Positions 9,050 through 19,169 are shown, counted from the first letter of the stretch. The stretch: DNA of 64,000 nucleotides from Fredinandcohnia onubensis (GCF_002734215.1 NZ_NSEB01000015.1:162495-226494), one strand, 5' to 3'. Notes: a model not told the origin generated them from the letters alone. Made by a program: numbers and translations.

Positions 9050-9076
9050 ACTTGTCGACAAGTATACTGGTATATT
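9050..9076 (+). promoter_or_regulatory. Operator and extended -10 promoter of the TRAP operon
   Basis: ACTTGTCGACAAGTATAC (9050-9067) matches the site at 8255-8272 except for the two central bases. It lies directly upstream of TGG-TATATT (9068-9076), an extended -10 element, so a bound regulator would cover the -35 and spacer. Confidence 0.7.
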
Positions 9077-9147
9077 AATGTAAGCGTTATGAACTTATCA
9101 AACTAATATGTAAGGGTTTTATGTGATATATAAGGAGGTAATATTAA

Positions 9148-10167
9148 ATGAAAAAACTGAATGTTGGTAAAAAAACAATAACATTCCTTATAGTTGCGAT
9201 GCTCGCTATCATTCTATCAGGTTGCTCAGAAGCAGCTAGCGCGGATAAGGGAATCTTGGTTAAGGTTGGAACTACACTTTCACCTTCTAACCCAGTCAAT
9301 GTAGCCTTAAAAGAGGTATTTGAACCAGAAATTGAAAAACGAACAAATGGTAGATACAATGTAGAAATCTATGATTCTGGTCAACTTGGTGGAGAAAAAC
9401 AATTATATGACTTTACTCGAAGTGGAATTGTAGAAATGACTGCAATCGGCACAGTAATGTGGAGTGAGGTTCCGATGATGGCAACTCCCGATTTTCCATT
9501 TGTTTTTAAGGATGTTGCACATGCAAGAAGAGTGTATCAAGGAGAAGTTGGAGAGTATATAGCAAAGAATTTTGAAGAACAGGAACCAATTAAGTTTCTT
9601 TCATGGAATCCAAACGGTGCGCGTGTTTTTAGTTCAAGCTATCCAATTGAATCTCCAGAAGATTTAAAAGGTCAAAAAGTGAGAATGCCAAATAATCCAA
9701 TCCATGTTAAATTAGCTGAATCTTTAGGTGCTAACGTTGTAATTATGGACCTGGGTGAAGTGTTTACTGCTCTAGAGCAAGGTGTTGTTGATGGACAGGA
9801 TAACCCGATGTCTACTTTTAGACAAGAAGGTTGGTTCGAGGTTCAAGATTATATTTATGAAACGAACCATATGGTTTCATCAAATCAACTAATGATGAGT
9901 AAAGAATTTTGGGACACATTGTCTGAAGAAGACCAAAAAATATTTGAAGAAGTTTCCCTACAAACCTCTAATAGAACATGGGATATCTATGAAAATAGTA
10001 TTGAAGATGATCGGAATTTCCTAGAAGAACAAGGAATTGTTGTGGAGACTCCATCTGAAGAGGAAAGACAACAACTTATCGACGCGGCTCAACCAGTATA
10101 TGAAATGCTGTACGAAAAATATGATTGGGCTGAAGATATGATAAATCGGATTCGCTCAGTTGAGTGA
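9148..10167 (+). CDS. TRAP transporter substrate-binding protein, DctP family
   Basis: 339 residues. The lipoprotein signal ends at LSGCSEAASA, so it is tethered outside the membrane. The rest is a DctP-type binding protein: the N-terminal VGTTLSPSNPVNVALKEVF, then GQLGGEKQLYDFTRSGIVEM, the FPFVFKD motif, and the conserved arginine region GQKVRMPNNP near residue 178, which in this family contacts the substrate carboxylate. GQDNPMSTF also matches. It is the first gene of the dctP-Q-M set. The ligand is probably a carboxylate, perhaps a sugar acid given the downstream dehydrogenase. Confidence 0.92.
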   Translation: MKKLNVGKKTITFLIVAMLAIILSGCSEAASADKGILVKVGTTLSPSNPVNVALKEVFEPEIEKRTNGRYNVEIYDSGQLGGEKQLYDFTRSGIVEMTAIGTVMWSEVPMMATPDFPFVFKDVAHARRVYQGEVGEYIAKNFEEQEPIKFLSWNPNGARVFSSSYPIESPEDLKGQKVRMPNNPIHVKLAESLGANVVIMDLGEVFTALEQGVVDGQDNPMSTFRQEGWFEVQDYIYETNHMVSSNQLMMSKEFWDTLSEEDQKIFEEVSLQTSNRTWDIYENSIEDDRNFLEEQGIVVETPSEEERQQLIDAAQPVYEMLYEKYDWAEDMINRIRSVE

Positions 10168-10219
10168 AAATGTAAACGCAACCTTATTTTTTGAAAATCA
10201 TTTTTATGGAGGGAAACAC

Positions 10220-10777
10220 ATGTCCAAGTTTAATGACAGGCTTTTTAAAGGGATAGATTATCTACTCGGCATTATGCTTGCCTTAATTGTTTTATTTGTC
10301 TTTTTAAATGTCGTCTTACGTACGGTATTTAATTCCGGTTTAACATGGTCTGAAGAAATTGCAAGATATTTATTCGTTTATATTACATATATTGGAGCAA
10401 TTGGTGCCATGAGATCGAATGTACATTTAGGAATGGATTCAGTTATGCATAAATTGCCAAAAGGCTTAAAGCGCATAACTTACATTTTTGCACAAATCAT
10501 CATCATTATCATAATGGCAATGCTTACACACGGTGCGTATACAATGACGCTACAAAGCGTGGAAGCACGTGCGGCAGCAACTGGCATCCCACTATCCATC
10601 ATCTATGGGGTAGGAATGCTGACAGGAATCTGTATTGCGATTATTTGTATTTCGAACATTATTAAGGTCGTAAAAGAGCCTGAATCAATTAATAAACTCA
10701 TCACCTTACATGAATCGGATGAAGATGATGTGTTAGAAAAAATGAAAAATGACGATGAAAACAACGAGGAAAAGTAG
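10220..10777 (+). CDS. TRAP transporter small permease, DctQ family
   Basis: 185 residues with four hydrophobic helices and the DctQ signature (NVVLRTVFNSGLTWSEEIARYLFVYI around 30-55, then GAIGAMRSNVHLGMD). The frame is open from 10160, but the start chosen here is ATG at 10220 because GGAGGG lies seven bases before it and the extra upstream residues are not part of the family. A highly acidic C-terminal tail ends the protein. It forms the membrane complex with DctM. Confidence 0.9.
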   Translation: MSKFNDRLFKGIDYLLGIMLALIVLFVFLNVVLRTVFNSGLTWSEEIARYLFVYITYIGAIGAMRSNVHLGMDSVMHKLPKGLKRITYIFAQIIIIIIMAMLTHGAYTMTLQSVEARAAATGIPLSIIYGVGMLTGICIAIICISNIIKVVKEPESINKLITLHESDEDDVLEKMKNDDENNEEK

Positions 10778-10795
10778 TCAAGGGAGGTCGAACAA

Positions 10796-12079
10796 ATGAC
10801 AATGGTTATCTTCTTAGTCGCATTATTAGGAGCAATGGCAATTGGGATTCCAATCGCATTTGCGCTACTACTTAGCGGCGTATTTATGATGTTATACTTA
10901 GGAGATTTTGATACACAAATCCTTGCACAAAATTTAATGGTCGGTTCGGATAGTTTTGCAATGATGGCGATCCCATTCTTTATTTTATGTGGAGATTTAA
11001 TGAACCGCGGTGGATTAACTAAACGTATCATTGTTGCCGCAACCTCATTAGTTGGGCATATACGCGGTGGTTTAGGATATGTAGCTATTTTGGCAATTGT
11101 ACTTTTTGCTAGTTTAGTAGGTTCAGCGGTTGCTTCAACTGCAGCGCTAGGAGCAATTCTGATTCCTATGATGGCGAAAGCTGGTTATAACCGTGATCGT
11201 TCAACTGCATTAATTGCAGCTGGTAACATTGTTTCACCTATTATGCCACCATCGGTACCAATGATCTTGTTTGGTGTTACTGCGGGTGTATCGATTACAA
11301 AACTTTTTATCGCGGGTATTGCACCTGCAATCTACATTTCAATTGCTTTATGTATCGTCTGGGCAATTATTGCGAGAAAAGATAAAGTAGATAAACTTCC
11401 ACGAGCTAGCTTCAAAGTAATGGTAAAATCCTGTGTTGATGCAATTTGGGCAATTTTAATGCCAGTTGGTATCTTAACTGGACTTAGAGGTGGATTCTTT
11501 ACTCCGACAGAAGCTGGGGTAATTGCTGTGGTTTATGCATTATTTATTGGTGTTTTTGTTTATCGTGAATTAAAACCAAAAGATATCTTAGAGAGTTTAA
11601 TTAGTTCTGCTAAAACATCAAGCGTAATCATGTTTTTAGCTGCAGCAGCAATGGTTTCAGCATGGTTAATGACAATTGGAAACATTCCGGAAACCGTGAC
11701 AAATATTTTAAGTCCATTGGTTGATAATCCATTGTTACTATTAATCGTTATTAATATTATTGTCATCCTAGTTGGAATGGCTATGGATGTTAACCCAACA
11801 ATCTTGATCTTAACACCAGTATTAATGCCTGTTATTAATGCAGCGGGTATTGACCCTGTATACTTTGGTCTATTATTTATTTTAAATAATGTTATTGGTC
11901 TATTAACGCCACCAGTAGGTACTGTGCTTAATGTTGCCGCTGGGGCAGGAAAGATTAGTATTGGACGTCTCGTGAAAGCAATAATGCCTTTTCTTATCGT
12001 TGAGATTGTATTGTTATTCCTACTAATTCTTGTTCCTGAGCTAGTGACAGTACCAATAGAATGGTTCTCAGGTGAATAA
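10796..12079 (+). CDS. TRAP transporter large permease, DctM family
   Basis: 427 residues with about twelve hydrophobic segments. The sequence shows DctM hallmarks: AIPFFILCGDLMNRGGLTKR near 60-80, ASTAALGAILIPMM, GNIVSPIMPPSVPMILFG, and LLTPPVGTVLNV near 375. It catalyses sodium-driven import of the ligand captured by DctP. It starts 18 bp after dctQ, with GGGAGG upstream. Confidence 0.93.
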   Translation: MTMVIFLVALLGAMAIGIPIAFALLLSGVFMMLYLGDFDTQILAQNLMVGSDSFAMMAIPFFILCGDLMNRGGLTKRIIVAATSLVGHIRGGLGYVAILAIVLFASLVGSAVASTAALGAILIPMMAKAGYNRDRSTALIAAGNIVSPIMPPSVPMILFGVTAGVSITKLFIAGIAPAIYISIALCIVWAIIARKDKVDKLPRASFKVMVKSCVDAIWAILMPVGILTGLRGGFFTPTEAGVIAVVYALFIGVFVYRELKPKDILESLISSAKTSSVIMFLAAAAMVSAWLMTIGNIPETVTNILSPLVDNPLLLLIVINIIVILVGMAMDVNPTILILTPVLMPVINAAGIDPVYFGLLFILNNVIGLLTPPVGTVLNVAAGAGKISIGRLVKAIMPFLIVEIVLLFLLILVPELVTVPIEWFSGE

Positions 12080-12151
12080 AAGATAACAAACAACATCGTA
12101 GAGCAGAACATTAAATAAAGATGGCTAAAATTCACATCAGGGGGAATTGAC

Positions 12152-13177
12152 ATGAAAGCGGTAGTAATAAATAAACCATTTGAAGTTGAAATTAAAGAAG
12201 TTCCGAAACCAGTCATTGAGGATGAGCATGATGTCATCATTAAAGTTGTTTCGGGTGGAATATGTGGTTCCGATGTAGGGATCTATAATGGAACAAATTC
12301 ATTAGCTACGTATCCTCGAATTATCGGGCATGAATTTGCTGGTATTATAGAAGAGGTTGGTACAAGCGTAACAAACATAAAAGTTGGTGACCTTGTAGCA
12401 GTAGACAATGTGAATAGCTGTGGATATTGCTATGCATGTAGAACTGGTCATCATAATGTGTGTGATACTGTTGAAGTAACAGGTGTTCATCGTGATGGTG
12501 GTTTTGCAGAATACGTAAAAACGACTGAAAAAAATGCATATAAACTGGATGAATCACAAATAGATAGAGAAAGTGCAGCATTAGTAGAACCTTATTCAAT
12601 TGGTGTTGAGGCGAATGAGCGCGGCCGTACAACAACTGGAGATAAAGTATTGGTTATGGGTTCCGGGCCAATTGGTATTGCTGTAATGCAAGTGGCAAAA
12701 TCACGTGGGGCTATTGTAATGATGACGGATATTGTGGATAAACGCCTAGACCGTGCAAAGGATATGGGAGCAGACAGAGTAGTAAATGTAAAGAATGAAA
12801 GCCTAGAAGAAGTTGTGCAGGAATTTACAGAAGGTGACGGGGCACATGTAATCATTGATTCTGTATGTTCACCACAAAGTCTCGAGGAAGCTTTAGAGCT
12901 AGTTGCTCCATCAGGACGTATTGTGACACTTGGTACTGGGAATATACCTTCTTCAGTTCCTCAAGTTGCATTTACGAAAAAAGGAATAGATGTTTTAGGT
13001 TCTAGATTAAATAATTATCGTTTCCCTCACGTAATCGAATTATTTGAAACTCGGGCTGTGCAACCAGAAAAAATGAAAACACATACCTTCCATTTTACAG
13101 AAATTGCAGAAGCCTTTGAGTTCTTGAAAAACAACCAAGCTGAAGTATGTAAGATTGTATTAAATTTTGACGCCTAA
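12152..13177 (+). CDS. Zinc-dependent alcohol/polyol dehydrogenase (MDR family)
   Basis: 341 residues. Catalytic zinc ligands are Cys near 38 (GGICGSDVG) and the GHE pair near 60-62. The structural-zinc cysteines lie in NSCGYCYACRTGHHNVC, and the NAD-binding Rossmann motif is GSGPIGIAV near 170. The closest types by pattern are L-idonate/L-gulonate 5-dehydrogenases and threonine dehydrogenase. Lying 72 bp after dctM, within the same GntR-controlled unit, it probably oxidises the imported hydroxy or sugar acid. The precise substrate is inferred, not shown. Confidence 0.88.
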   Translation: MKAVVINKPFEVEIKEVPKPVIEDEHDVIIKVVSGGICGSDVGIYNGTNSLATYPRIIGHEFAGIIEEVGTSVTNIKVGDLVAVDNVNSCGYCYACRTGHHNVCDTVEVTGVHRDGGFAEYVKTTEKNAYKLDESQIDRESAALVEPYSIGVEANERGRTTTGDKVLVMGSGPIGIAVMQVAKSRGAIVMMTDIVDKRLDRAKDMGADRVVNVKNESLEEVVQEFTEGDGAHVIIDSVCSPQSLEEALELVAPSGRIVTLGTGNIPSSVPQVAFTKKGIDVLGSRLNNYRFPHVIELFETRAVQPEKMKTHTFHFTEIAEAFEFLKNNQAEVCKIVLNFDA

Positions 13178-13196
13178 ACTTAAAATATGTTAGTCG

Positions 13197-13224
13197 GCCT
13201 TCCGGGTGAACCGGAAGGCTTTTA
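13197..13224 (+). terminator. Terminator of the TRAP-dehydrogenase operon
   Basis: GCCTTCCGG (13197-13205) pairs perfectly with CCGGAAGGC (13211-13219) across a GTGAA loop, followed by TTTT. Confidence 0.9.
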
Positions 13225-13378
13225 CTATGCTCTGAACTAGAGTTTGTCCGATTTCGCACTAAAAATGTAACGTGCCAAAAGTAACAGTCACTTTTTTTAC
13301 CTCAATTCCTCTGATAAATTTATTAAAAGTAATAAATACTACAAGTATTACCAAAAGAATCATCCTTTGGAGGTCTCT

Positions 13379-14347
13379 ATGTCAAAAAAACAAGGTTTAT
13401 TAAAGAATGGAAATAAGTCATCTTTAATTGCTGCAATTGTAAATACGATTATTGCAATTATTAAAGGGGTTGCCTATTTCTTCACGGGGAATGTTGCGAT
13501 GTTTGCTGAAACGATGCATTCTTTAGGCGACGCAGCTAATCAATTTTTCGTGTTCATCGGAAGTGCATTAAGTAAAAAAAGGCCTTCTGAAAAATATCCG
13601 AACGGGTTTGGACGACTCGTAAACCTGGTTTTACTGGGTGCAGTTATTATCGTTGGAATTATGAGTTATGAAACAATAAAAGAGGGATATCACCATATTA
13701 AACACCCAACCGAATCAACTGGGATTGCCATTAATCTTTCTGTTTTAGGCTTAGCTGTCATTTTGGAGTGTTATGTTCTTTTTAAGGCAATGAAAGAAGT
13801 CCTTCATGAAGCACAGGTGGAAGCTAAAGGATTTGGAGCAATCGCCAAAAGTTTCAATAATTTAGGAAAAGCTACACCTGCCACAAAACTGGTATTCATG
13901 GAGGATTTAGTAGCAACCCTCGGTGGAGTCATTGCAATCATTGGAATATTACTCTCCTATTATGGAGGTTGGCATGCTGCTGAAGGAATTGCATCAATCA
14001 TAATTGGATTAATGATGTTTTACGTAGTGGGTAGAGTATTCTTGGATAATGCCAAAGGAGTACTTGGTGAAGCGGATGAAGAGCTAGAAAACAAAATTGC
14101 TGAGCTCATTTATACAAATCCCGAAATAAAAGATATAAACGCATTGTTTGCAATGAAGGAAGGAGAAGATTTCCATATCGAAATGAAGCTGGAAATTGAC
14201 TGCAGTATAACTGTTCAAGAGGCGATTAAAATTAAAGAACGTATTGAGGAAAAAATCCAAGCAATGAATGGAGTGACGGATGTCATCATTGAATTTGTAG
14301 AAGATGATGGGGTTAAATCATGGTCGCAAGGGTTAGCTACTAAGTAG
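13379..14347 (+). CDS. Cation diffusion facilitator (CDF) family transporter
   Basis: A divalent-metal/proton antiporter family protein, about 322 residues. It has about six hydrophobic segments with the HxxxD metal site (MFAETMHSLGDAANQ near 37-51) and a second aspartate-containing site (MEDLVATLGG). A cytoplasmic C-terminal domain (about 220-325) ends in DVIIEFVEDDG. The start is ATG at 13379: TTTGGAGG lies six to seven bases upstream, and a TTG at 13367 overlaps that site and is unlikely. It is a single gene. The metal (Zn, Mn, Fe or Co) cannot be assigned. Confidence 0.9.
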   Translation: MSKKQGLLKNGNKSSLIAAIVNTIIAIIKGVAYFFTGNVAMFAETMHSLGDAANQFFVFIGSALSKKRPSEKYPNGFGRLVNLVLLGAVIIVGIMSYETIKEGYHHIKHPTESTGIAINLSVLGLAVILECYVLFKAMKEVLHEAQVEAKGFGAIAKSFNNLGKATPATKLVFMEDLVATLGGVIAIIGILLSYYGGWHAAEGIASIIIGLMMFYVVGRVFLDNAKGVLGEADEELENKIAELIYTNPEIKDINALFAMKEGEDFHIEMKLEIDCSITVQEAIKIKERIEEKIQAMNGVTDVIIEFVEDDGVKSWSQGLATK

Positions 14348-14365
14348 ATACCGAAAAGATTTTAC

Positions 14366-14403
14366 AAAGCAAAAAACCGGCATATGCCGGTTTTTTTGCT
14401 TTT
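14366..14403. terminator. Bidirectional terminator
   Basis: AAGCAAAAAACCGGC and GCCGGTTTTTTTGCTT form a long stem around CATAT. A-runs and T-runs on both sides serve the CDF gene (plus strand) and the BCCT gene (minus strand). Confidence 0.9.
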
Positions 14404-14404
14404 A

Positions 14405-15937
14405 CTACTGAGGAGCAGTAGATTTTTTCTTTGGCTTTGGCTTCAAATATAAACCAAGTTCTTTTTTCTCTTTAGTTAATGAACGATACAGTGAAATCAT
14501 CATCAGCACCATTATAATTGAAAAGGGAAAAGCTGCTGCAATGAGAGCATTTTGTAATGCCTGTAGACCACCGCTATATAATAAAATGGCTGCAACTGTT
14601 GATTGTAGAATTCCCCACGTTAGTTTTACAGAGTTTGATGGGGTAAGTGACCCATATGTGGTTTGCATGCCAAGTACAAATGTAGCTGAGTCAGCAGATG
14701 TAATAAAGAATGTAGCAACAAGTACAATCGCAACCACTGATAAAACAACCGACAGAGAAGATTCATTAAAGATAGCAAAAAGAACTTCTTCTGTAGCAAA
14801 TTGTGAGAGATCTACATTTCCTTCCTTTTGTACTTCTATTGCGGAAGTACCAAATACCGAAAACCATATAAAGCTTACCAGTGCAGGAAGCAATAATACA
14901 CCGATAATAAATTGGCGAATTGTTCTTCCTCTGGATACACGTGCAATAAAAATACCTACAAACGGTGACCAAGAAATCCACCAAGCCCAGTAGAAAATAG
15001 TCCAACCGTTAATCCAAGAACGGTGTTCTTCATTAAGTGGAGCAATTCTAAAACTCATCTGTACAATATTTTGTATATATCCACCAAGTGTATCTGTAAA
15101 CATATCAAGAATTAGAACTGTAGGGCCTGCCACGAACATTAAAATGAGAAGGGCAAGTGCTAAAATCATATTTGCATTACTTAAATATTTAATCCCTTTA
15201 CTTAATCCGGACCATGCGGAAATCATAAATAAGACGGTAACAATAGCAATAATGATTAGTTGAATGAAGAAACTAATCGGTATATCAAGTAAATAGGCTA
15301 AACCTCCATTAATTTGTGCCGCACCAAACCCTAGCGTTGTTGCAACACCTACAACCGTTGCAAATACGGCTAGTACATCAACCAAGGTACCTAGTTTTCC
15401 TTCCATTGCTTTTTTGCCCAAAACAGGCTTTAATGTAGCAGAAATTAAACCTGGTTCACCTTTTCGAAAGTTAAAATAGGCTAAGGCAAGTGCAACGAGT
15501 GCATAAATCCCCCATGCATGAATCCCCCAATGGAAAAATGTATAGCGCATGGCTTCTTTTTGGGAAGCATTAGTAGCACCCTCTGCTAAAGGTGGCGACA
15601 TATAATGGGAAAGTGGTTCTGCAGCCCCCCAGAAGACAAGTCCAATCCCCATCCCTGCACTAAATAACATCGCAAACCACGATATATTTGAGTACTCAGG
15701 TTTTTCATCAGGTTTTCCTAATCGAATCGCCCCAACCGGGCTAAAAATAAGGAAAACGCAGAATATCACAATGATTGTAACTAAAATTAGGTAATACCAT
15801 CCAAAGGCTGATGTAATAAATGATTGAATATTACCTGTTACTTCTTCGAAACTTTTTGGTGCTGCAACACCAAATATGACAGCTGCAAGAACGATAGCAA
15901 CCGAAATCCAAAAAACGTTTGATATTTGCTTCATCAT
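14405..15937 (-). CDS. BCCT-family betaine/choline/carnitine transporter
   Basis: 510 residues with twelve hydrophobic segments. The signature [14 protein letters not shown] (about 95-108) and the Trp-rich substrate helix [25 protein letters not shown] (about 315-340) are those of sodium-coupled glycine-betaine carriers such as OpuD/BetL. The C-terminus is short and lysine-rich, as in simple Bacillus carriers. It starts at ATG-ATG with GAAAGGG upstream. The likely role is osmoprotectant uptake. Choline or carnitine remain possible. Confidence 0.92.
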   Translation of the reverse strand: MMKQISNVFWISVAIVLAAVIFGVAAPKSFEEVTGNIQSFITSAFGWYYLILVTIIVIFCVFLIFSPVGAIRLGKPDEKPEYSNISWFAMLFSAGMGIGLVFWGAAEPLSHYMSPPLAEGATNASQKEAMRYTFFHWGIHAWGIYALVALALAYFNFRKGEPGLISATLKPVLGKKAMEGKLGTLVDVLAVFATVVGVATTLGFGAAQINGGLAYLLDIPISFFIQLIIIAIVTVLFMISAWSGLSKGIKYLSNANMILALALLILMFVAGPTVLILDMFTDTLGGYIQNIVQMSFRIAPLNEEHRSWINGWTIFYWAWWISWSPFVGIFIARVSRGRTIRQFIIGVLLLPALVSFIWFSVFGTSAIEVQKEGNVDLSQFATEEVLFAIFNESSLSVVLSVVAIVLVATFFITSADSATFVLGMQTTYGSLTPSNSVKLTWGILQSTVAAILLYSGGLQALQNALIAAAFPFSIIMVLMMISLYRSLTKEKKELGLYLKPKPKKKSTAPQ

Positions 15938-16138
15938 AAAACCCTTTCTTTTACATTAACTTTTATGTACCAAATAGGTTTCCCATAAAAGTTTGCCAAT
16001 ATTAGGGTAGCAGAATTTATCACTTATTGCCAATAACCCTAACTTATTATTGTCTATAGGGAAAAGGAAGTAGATTGTTCGATCCGATCTAAAACGGTAT
16101 GATTTGGTTAAGTAAAAACAGAAAAAAAGATATAGAAT

Positions 16139-16158
16139 TTATGATATTATTATCATAA
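16139..16158 (+). promoter_or_regulatory. Palindrome upstream of the GGDEF-EAL gene
   Basis: TTATGATA-TTAT-TATCATAA is a perfect 8-bp inverted repeat about 50 bp before the start codon. Candidate operator for an unidentified regulator. The rest of the 15938-16207 gap shows nothing else I can support. Confidence 0.4.
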
Positions 16159-16207
16159 CCATAGTGAAAATATTGATATACATATATATATAATCAGGGG
16201 AGACATT

Positions 16208-18835
16208 ATGATAGGATTTTCGCAGATAAAAGGCAAAATAAATACTGATTTAATCCTATTAGTAACCCTGGTAGGATTCGTATTATTAGCCTCTCATTTC
16301 AAATTAACGCTGTTATATGGAATTACTTTTACATTTGCGAGTATTTCGATGTTTTTAATACTCCGTATTTTTGGGTATACCGCCGCAATTGTAACGGGTC
16401 TAATTGCTATCTTTATTGCCATATTCTTTTCAAACAGTCCTTATTATGCAATTATCATGCTTGTTGAAATTGTTTTTGTTGGTGCCTTTTTCTTACGAGG
16501 GCGAAAAGCAAAAATGTTTTTCGTAGACTTTTTTTTCTGGATTTTTATTGGAATAGCACTGCTTTTTATATTCTGTCGAGAATCACTGTCAGGAAGTGCG
16601 CTCTATTTTCAAATCTGCAAAGATGTTGCAAATGGACTTTTCAATGTATTAGTTGCAGATATGCTTCTGGCTTATTTCCCATTCTACAAGTTTGTTAAAA
16701 ACAATCGAATCAGTAAAAATAATGTTTCGGTCCACCAGTTTTTATCGCAAATTACGATTTTAACGATTCTTGTACCGTTTTTTATTAGTGTAATCACGAA
16801 TACGCTGAATACATTTGAAGTCATTAAAAAGGATCTAGTTCAAATTAGTGAAACGAGAGTAAGTCGGATTGAAAATGACCTGATTCAACTGGAAAATGCA
16901 AACGGGAGTGGCGACGTCAATCAAATTGAAGAAATTATATGGCGGAATAAGAACCAAAACATCGATATTATTGTATTTGACAATAAAAATCATGTCATTT
17001 CTTCGACAGTCGTGATGGATTTTGATCCTAATAAGTATGAGATTCGGAAGATTTCTCCTAATGTTTTTGAGGCTTTACCGGTTGCTAACAATGATATGCA
17101 GCCAATTACGAGATGGGACGATGCTTTTTATTTTTATACAAGGGATACAGGTTCTTACCGAATTATGTTGCAATACCCAATCGCTGGGTATCAACAGCAA
17201 ATTTTTAATATTTCACTCGATCAGCTAAAGTATTTACTAATCCTAGCTGTTTCAGCCATATTATTTGTTATGGCCGTCAGCCGAATGCTCACGAATAACC
17301 TAAGACAGCTGACAACAATTACAACAGGATTACCACAAAAGCTCCGTTCTCTAGAAAATATTGAATGGCCGCAAGGTACAATATCAGAGCTTCGCATCCT
17401 GAGTAAAAACTTAAAGAAGATGGCAGATAAGCTGAAGGAGTTATTTCAAGAGAGTATTGAGATGAACCGCATTCTAAGAGAACAAACTTCAAGATTGAAG
17501 GAATCCGAGGACAAGCTTCATAAACTTGCCTTTTACGACAGTTTGACATACTTACCCAATCGTTATTTTTTCCAAAAATATGTACGTGAGCTGATTCGAA
17601 ATAACCATGACCAAAAGATTGCGATTATTTTTATCGATCTTAATCAGTTTAAACAAATCAATGATACATTAGGTCATGATGCAGGGGATACACTTCTAAA
17701 AGCAACTGGTAATAAGCTTAAGAAATTACAAGAGAACACTAGACAGGTTTTCAGACTTGGAGGGGACGAGTTTGTTGTCGTCCATTCCATTGATAACAGG
17801 GAAGACCTAAATAAAACACTAGACATGATTGTCAAAGAATTTTCATCCTATTATACAATAACCGGTCAAAATCACTATATAACCGCAAGTATTGGGGTCA
17901 GTGTGTACCCGGAAGATGGTAAAGATTTAGATACATTAGTAAAATATGCGGACATTGCGATGTACACCTCGAAGGAGAAAGGTGGCAATACTGTTCAGTT
18001 TTTCAATGAATCCATGAAAAATAAATTTCAAGAGCGATTAGAAATCGAAAATGCTCTGCGTACAGCAGTGGATAAGGAACAGTTTGAACAATTTTATCAG
18101 CCGAAGACGATCGCAGGTAAAATTACAAGTATTGAAGCCTTGATTCGCTGGGATGATCCCACATTAGGGGTGGTCTCTCCTGGAGTCTTTATTGATGTGG
18201 CTGAGGAAATCGGTCTCATTTCGCAAATTGATGAGTGGTCTCTCAGCCAGGCTTGTAGACAAAACAAACAATGGCAACTGGAAAACCTTTTATATGTTCC
18301 GATTTCAGTCAACCTATCGGCCAAGCATTTTCAACAAGATTATCTTGTTTCAATGGTTCAAAAGGCATTATATGATTCGGGATTAGAGCCGAAATATTTA
18401 AAGCTTGAAATTACAGAAAGTGTGTTTATTAAGGATCAACAGCATGTTGCTGATCGAATTCGAAATCTGAAAGGGCTAGGAGTCCAGATTTCAATTGATG
18501 ATTTCGGAAAGGGATACTCGTCTCTCTATCAATTATTGAAGCTTCCAATTGACGAAATAAAAATCGACAGACAATTTATCCATAATATCGATAAAGAGGA
18601 GAAAAAAGCGTTATTAGTAAAATCGATTTTTGATATTGCACATGGACTTAAGTTGAACGTGGTGGCAGAGGGTGTAGAAACCTGGGATGAATGTGAGATC
18701 CTTGTAAACATGGGCTGTGACGAGATACAAGGCTATTTATTCAGTCGACCAATCAATAAAGTTGATATGGTTGAATTTATCCATAATAAAAAATCAATAA
18801 AGTTTAAAGAGGCTGTCATAGGAGAAATAGACTAA
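16208..18835 (+). CDS. Membrane-bound GGDEF-EAL cyclic-di-GMP protein
   Basis: 875 residues. Five or six hydrophobic helices (about 1-170) and one more near 180-200 precede an extracytoplasmic stretch (about 205-340), a further helix near 342-362, a linker and predicted coiled coil (about 385-440), a GGDEF domain (about 440-600) and an EAL domain (about 615-865). GGDEF is intact near residue 518, but the RxxD inhibitory site expected five residues before it is absent (ENTR at that place). EAL residues are all present (EALIRW, NLSAKHF, ITESVF, SIDDFGKGYSS, VVAEGVET, QGYLFSRP), so phosphodiesterase activity is likely. ATG start with GGGGAGAC upstream. Confidence 0.93.
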   Translation: MIGFSQIKGKINTDLILLVTLVGFVLLASHFKLTLLYGITFTFASISMFLILRIFGYTAAIVTGLIAIFIAIFFSNSPYYAIIMLVEIVFVGAFFLRGRKAKMFFVDFFFWIFIGIALLFIFCRESLSGSALYFQICKDVANGLFNVLVADMLLAYFPFYKFVKNNRISKNNVSVHQFLSQITILTILVPFFISVITNTLNTFEVIKKDLVQISETRVSRIENDLIQLENANGSGDVNQIEEIIWRNKNQNIDIIVFDNKNHVISSTVVMDFDPNKYEIRKISPNVFEALPVANNDMQPITRWDDAFYFYTRDTGSYRIMLQYPIAGYQQQIFNISLDQLKYLLILAVSAILFVMAVSRMLTNNLRQLTTITTGLPQKLRSLENIEWPQGTISELRILSKNLKKMADKLKELFQESIEMNRILREQTSRLKESEDKLHKLAFYDSLTYLPNRYFFQKYVRELIRNNHDQKIAIIFIDLNQFKQINDTLGHDAGDTLLKATGNKLKKLQENTRQVFRLGGDEFVVVHSIDNREDLNKTLDMIVKEFSSYYTITGQNHYITASIGVSVYPEDGKDLDTLVKYADIAMYTSKEKGGNTVQFFNESMKNKFQERLEIENALRTAVDKEQFEQFYQPKTIAGKITSIEALIRWDDPTLGVVSPGVFIDVAEEIGLISQIDEWSLSQACRQNKQWQLENLLYVPISVNLSAKHFQQDYLVSMVQKALYDSGLEPKYLKLEITESVFIKDQQHVADRIRNLKGLGVQISIDDFGKGYSSLYQLLKLPIDEIKIDRQFIHNIDKEEKKALLVKSIFDIAHGLKLNVVAEGVETWDECEILVNMGCDEIQGYLFSRPINKVDMVEFIHNKKSIKFKEAVIGEID

Positions 18836-18840
18836 AAAGG

Positions 18841-18875
18841 AAAGGAGGGTTCCATTTTGGAAACCTCCTTTTTTC
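18841..18875. terminator. Bidirectional terminator
   Basis: AAAGGAGG and CCTCCTTTTTT with inner TTCC/GGAA pairs form a hairpin between the converging ends of the GGDEF-EAL gene and the small minus-strand gene. Confidence 0.8.
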
Positions 18876-19169
18876 TTATAATGTAATATTTACATCCCCG
18901 TCTTCTGTAATTTCAACGGTTGTATAGCTTTCAAATGTCGACATTTCTGTGATGTCACGTTTCTCATTACTTGCGAAGCTTTCCATATATCTTTGATACG
19001 TTTCTGGATCCTTGACGATGTGATAGAAATACGTCATTTTTCCCTCGCTATCACTATGTGTCCTTAAGAAAAATCTGTCCTTAAACTCATTTTTAAACCA
19101 CTCTCTAGCTTCCATATGATTCGAAAAATCTGGCATGTTGTCATAAATAGATGTTATATCAATGTTCAT
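18876..19169 (-). CDS. Small hypothetical protein, 97 residues
   Basis: Not recognised. Hydrophilic, soluble, rich in acidic and aromatic residues, with no cysteine and no membrane segment. The pattern EAREWFKNEFKDRFFLR, followed by a beta-like stretch with TYFYHIV and a C-terminal ESYTTVEITEDGDVNITL, suggests a compact alpha/beta fold. The ATG has GAGAGGTG upstream. It stands alone between convergent and divergent neighbours, with its own terminator, which supports it as a real gene. Confidence 0.65.
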   Translation of the reverse strand: MNIDITSIYDNMPDFSNHMEAREWFKNEFKDRFFLRTHSDSEGKMTYFYHIVKDPETYQRYMESFASNEKRDITEMSTFESYTTVEITEDGDVNITL

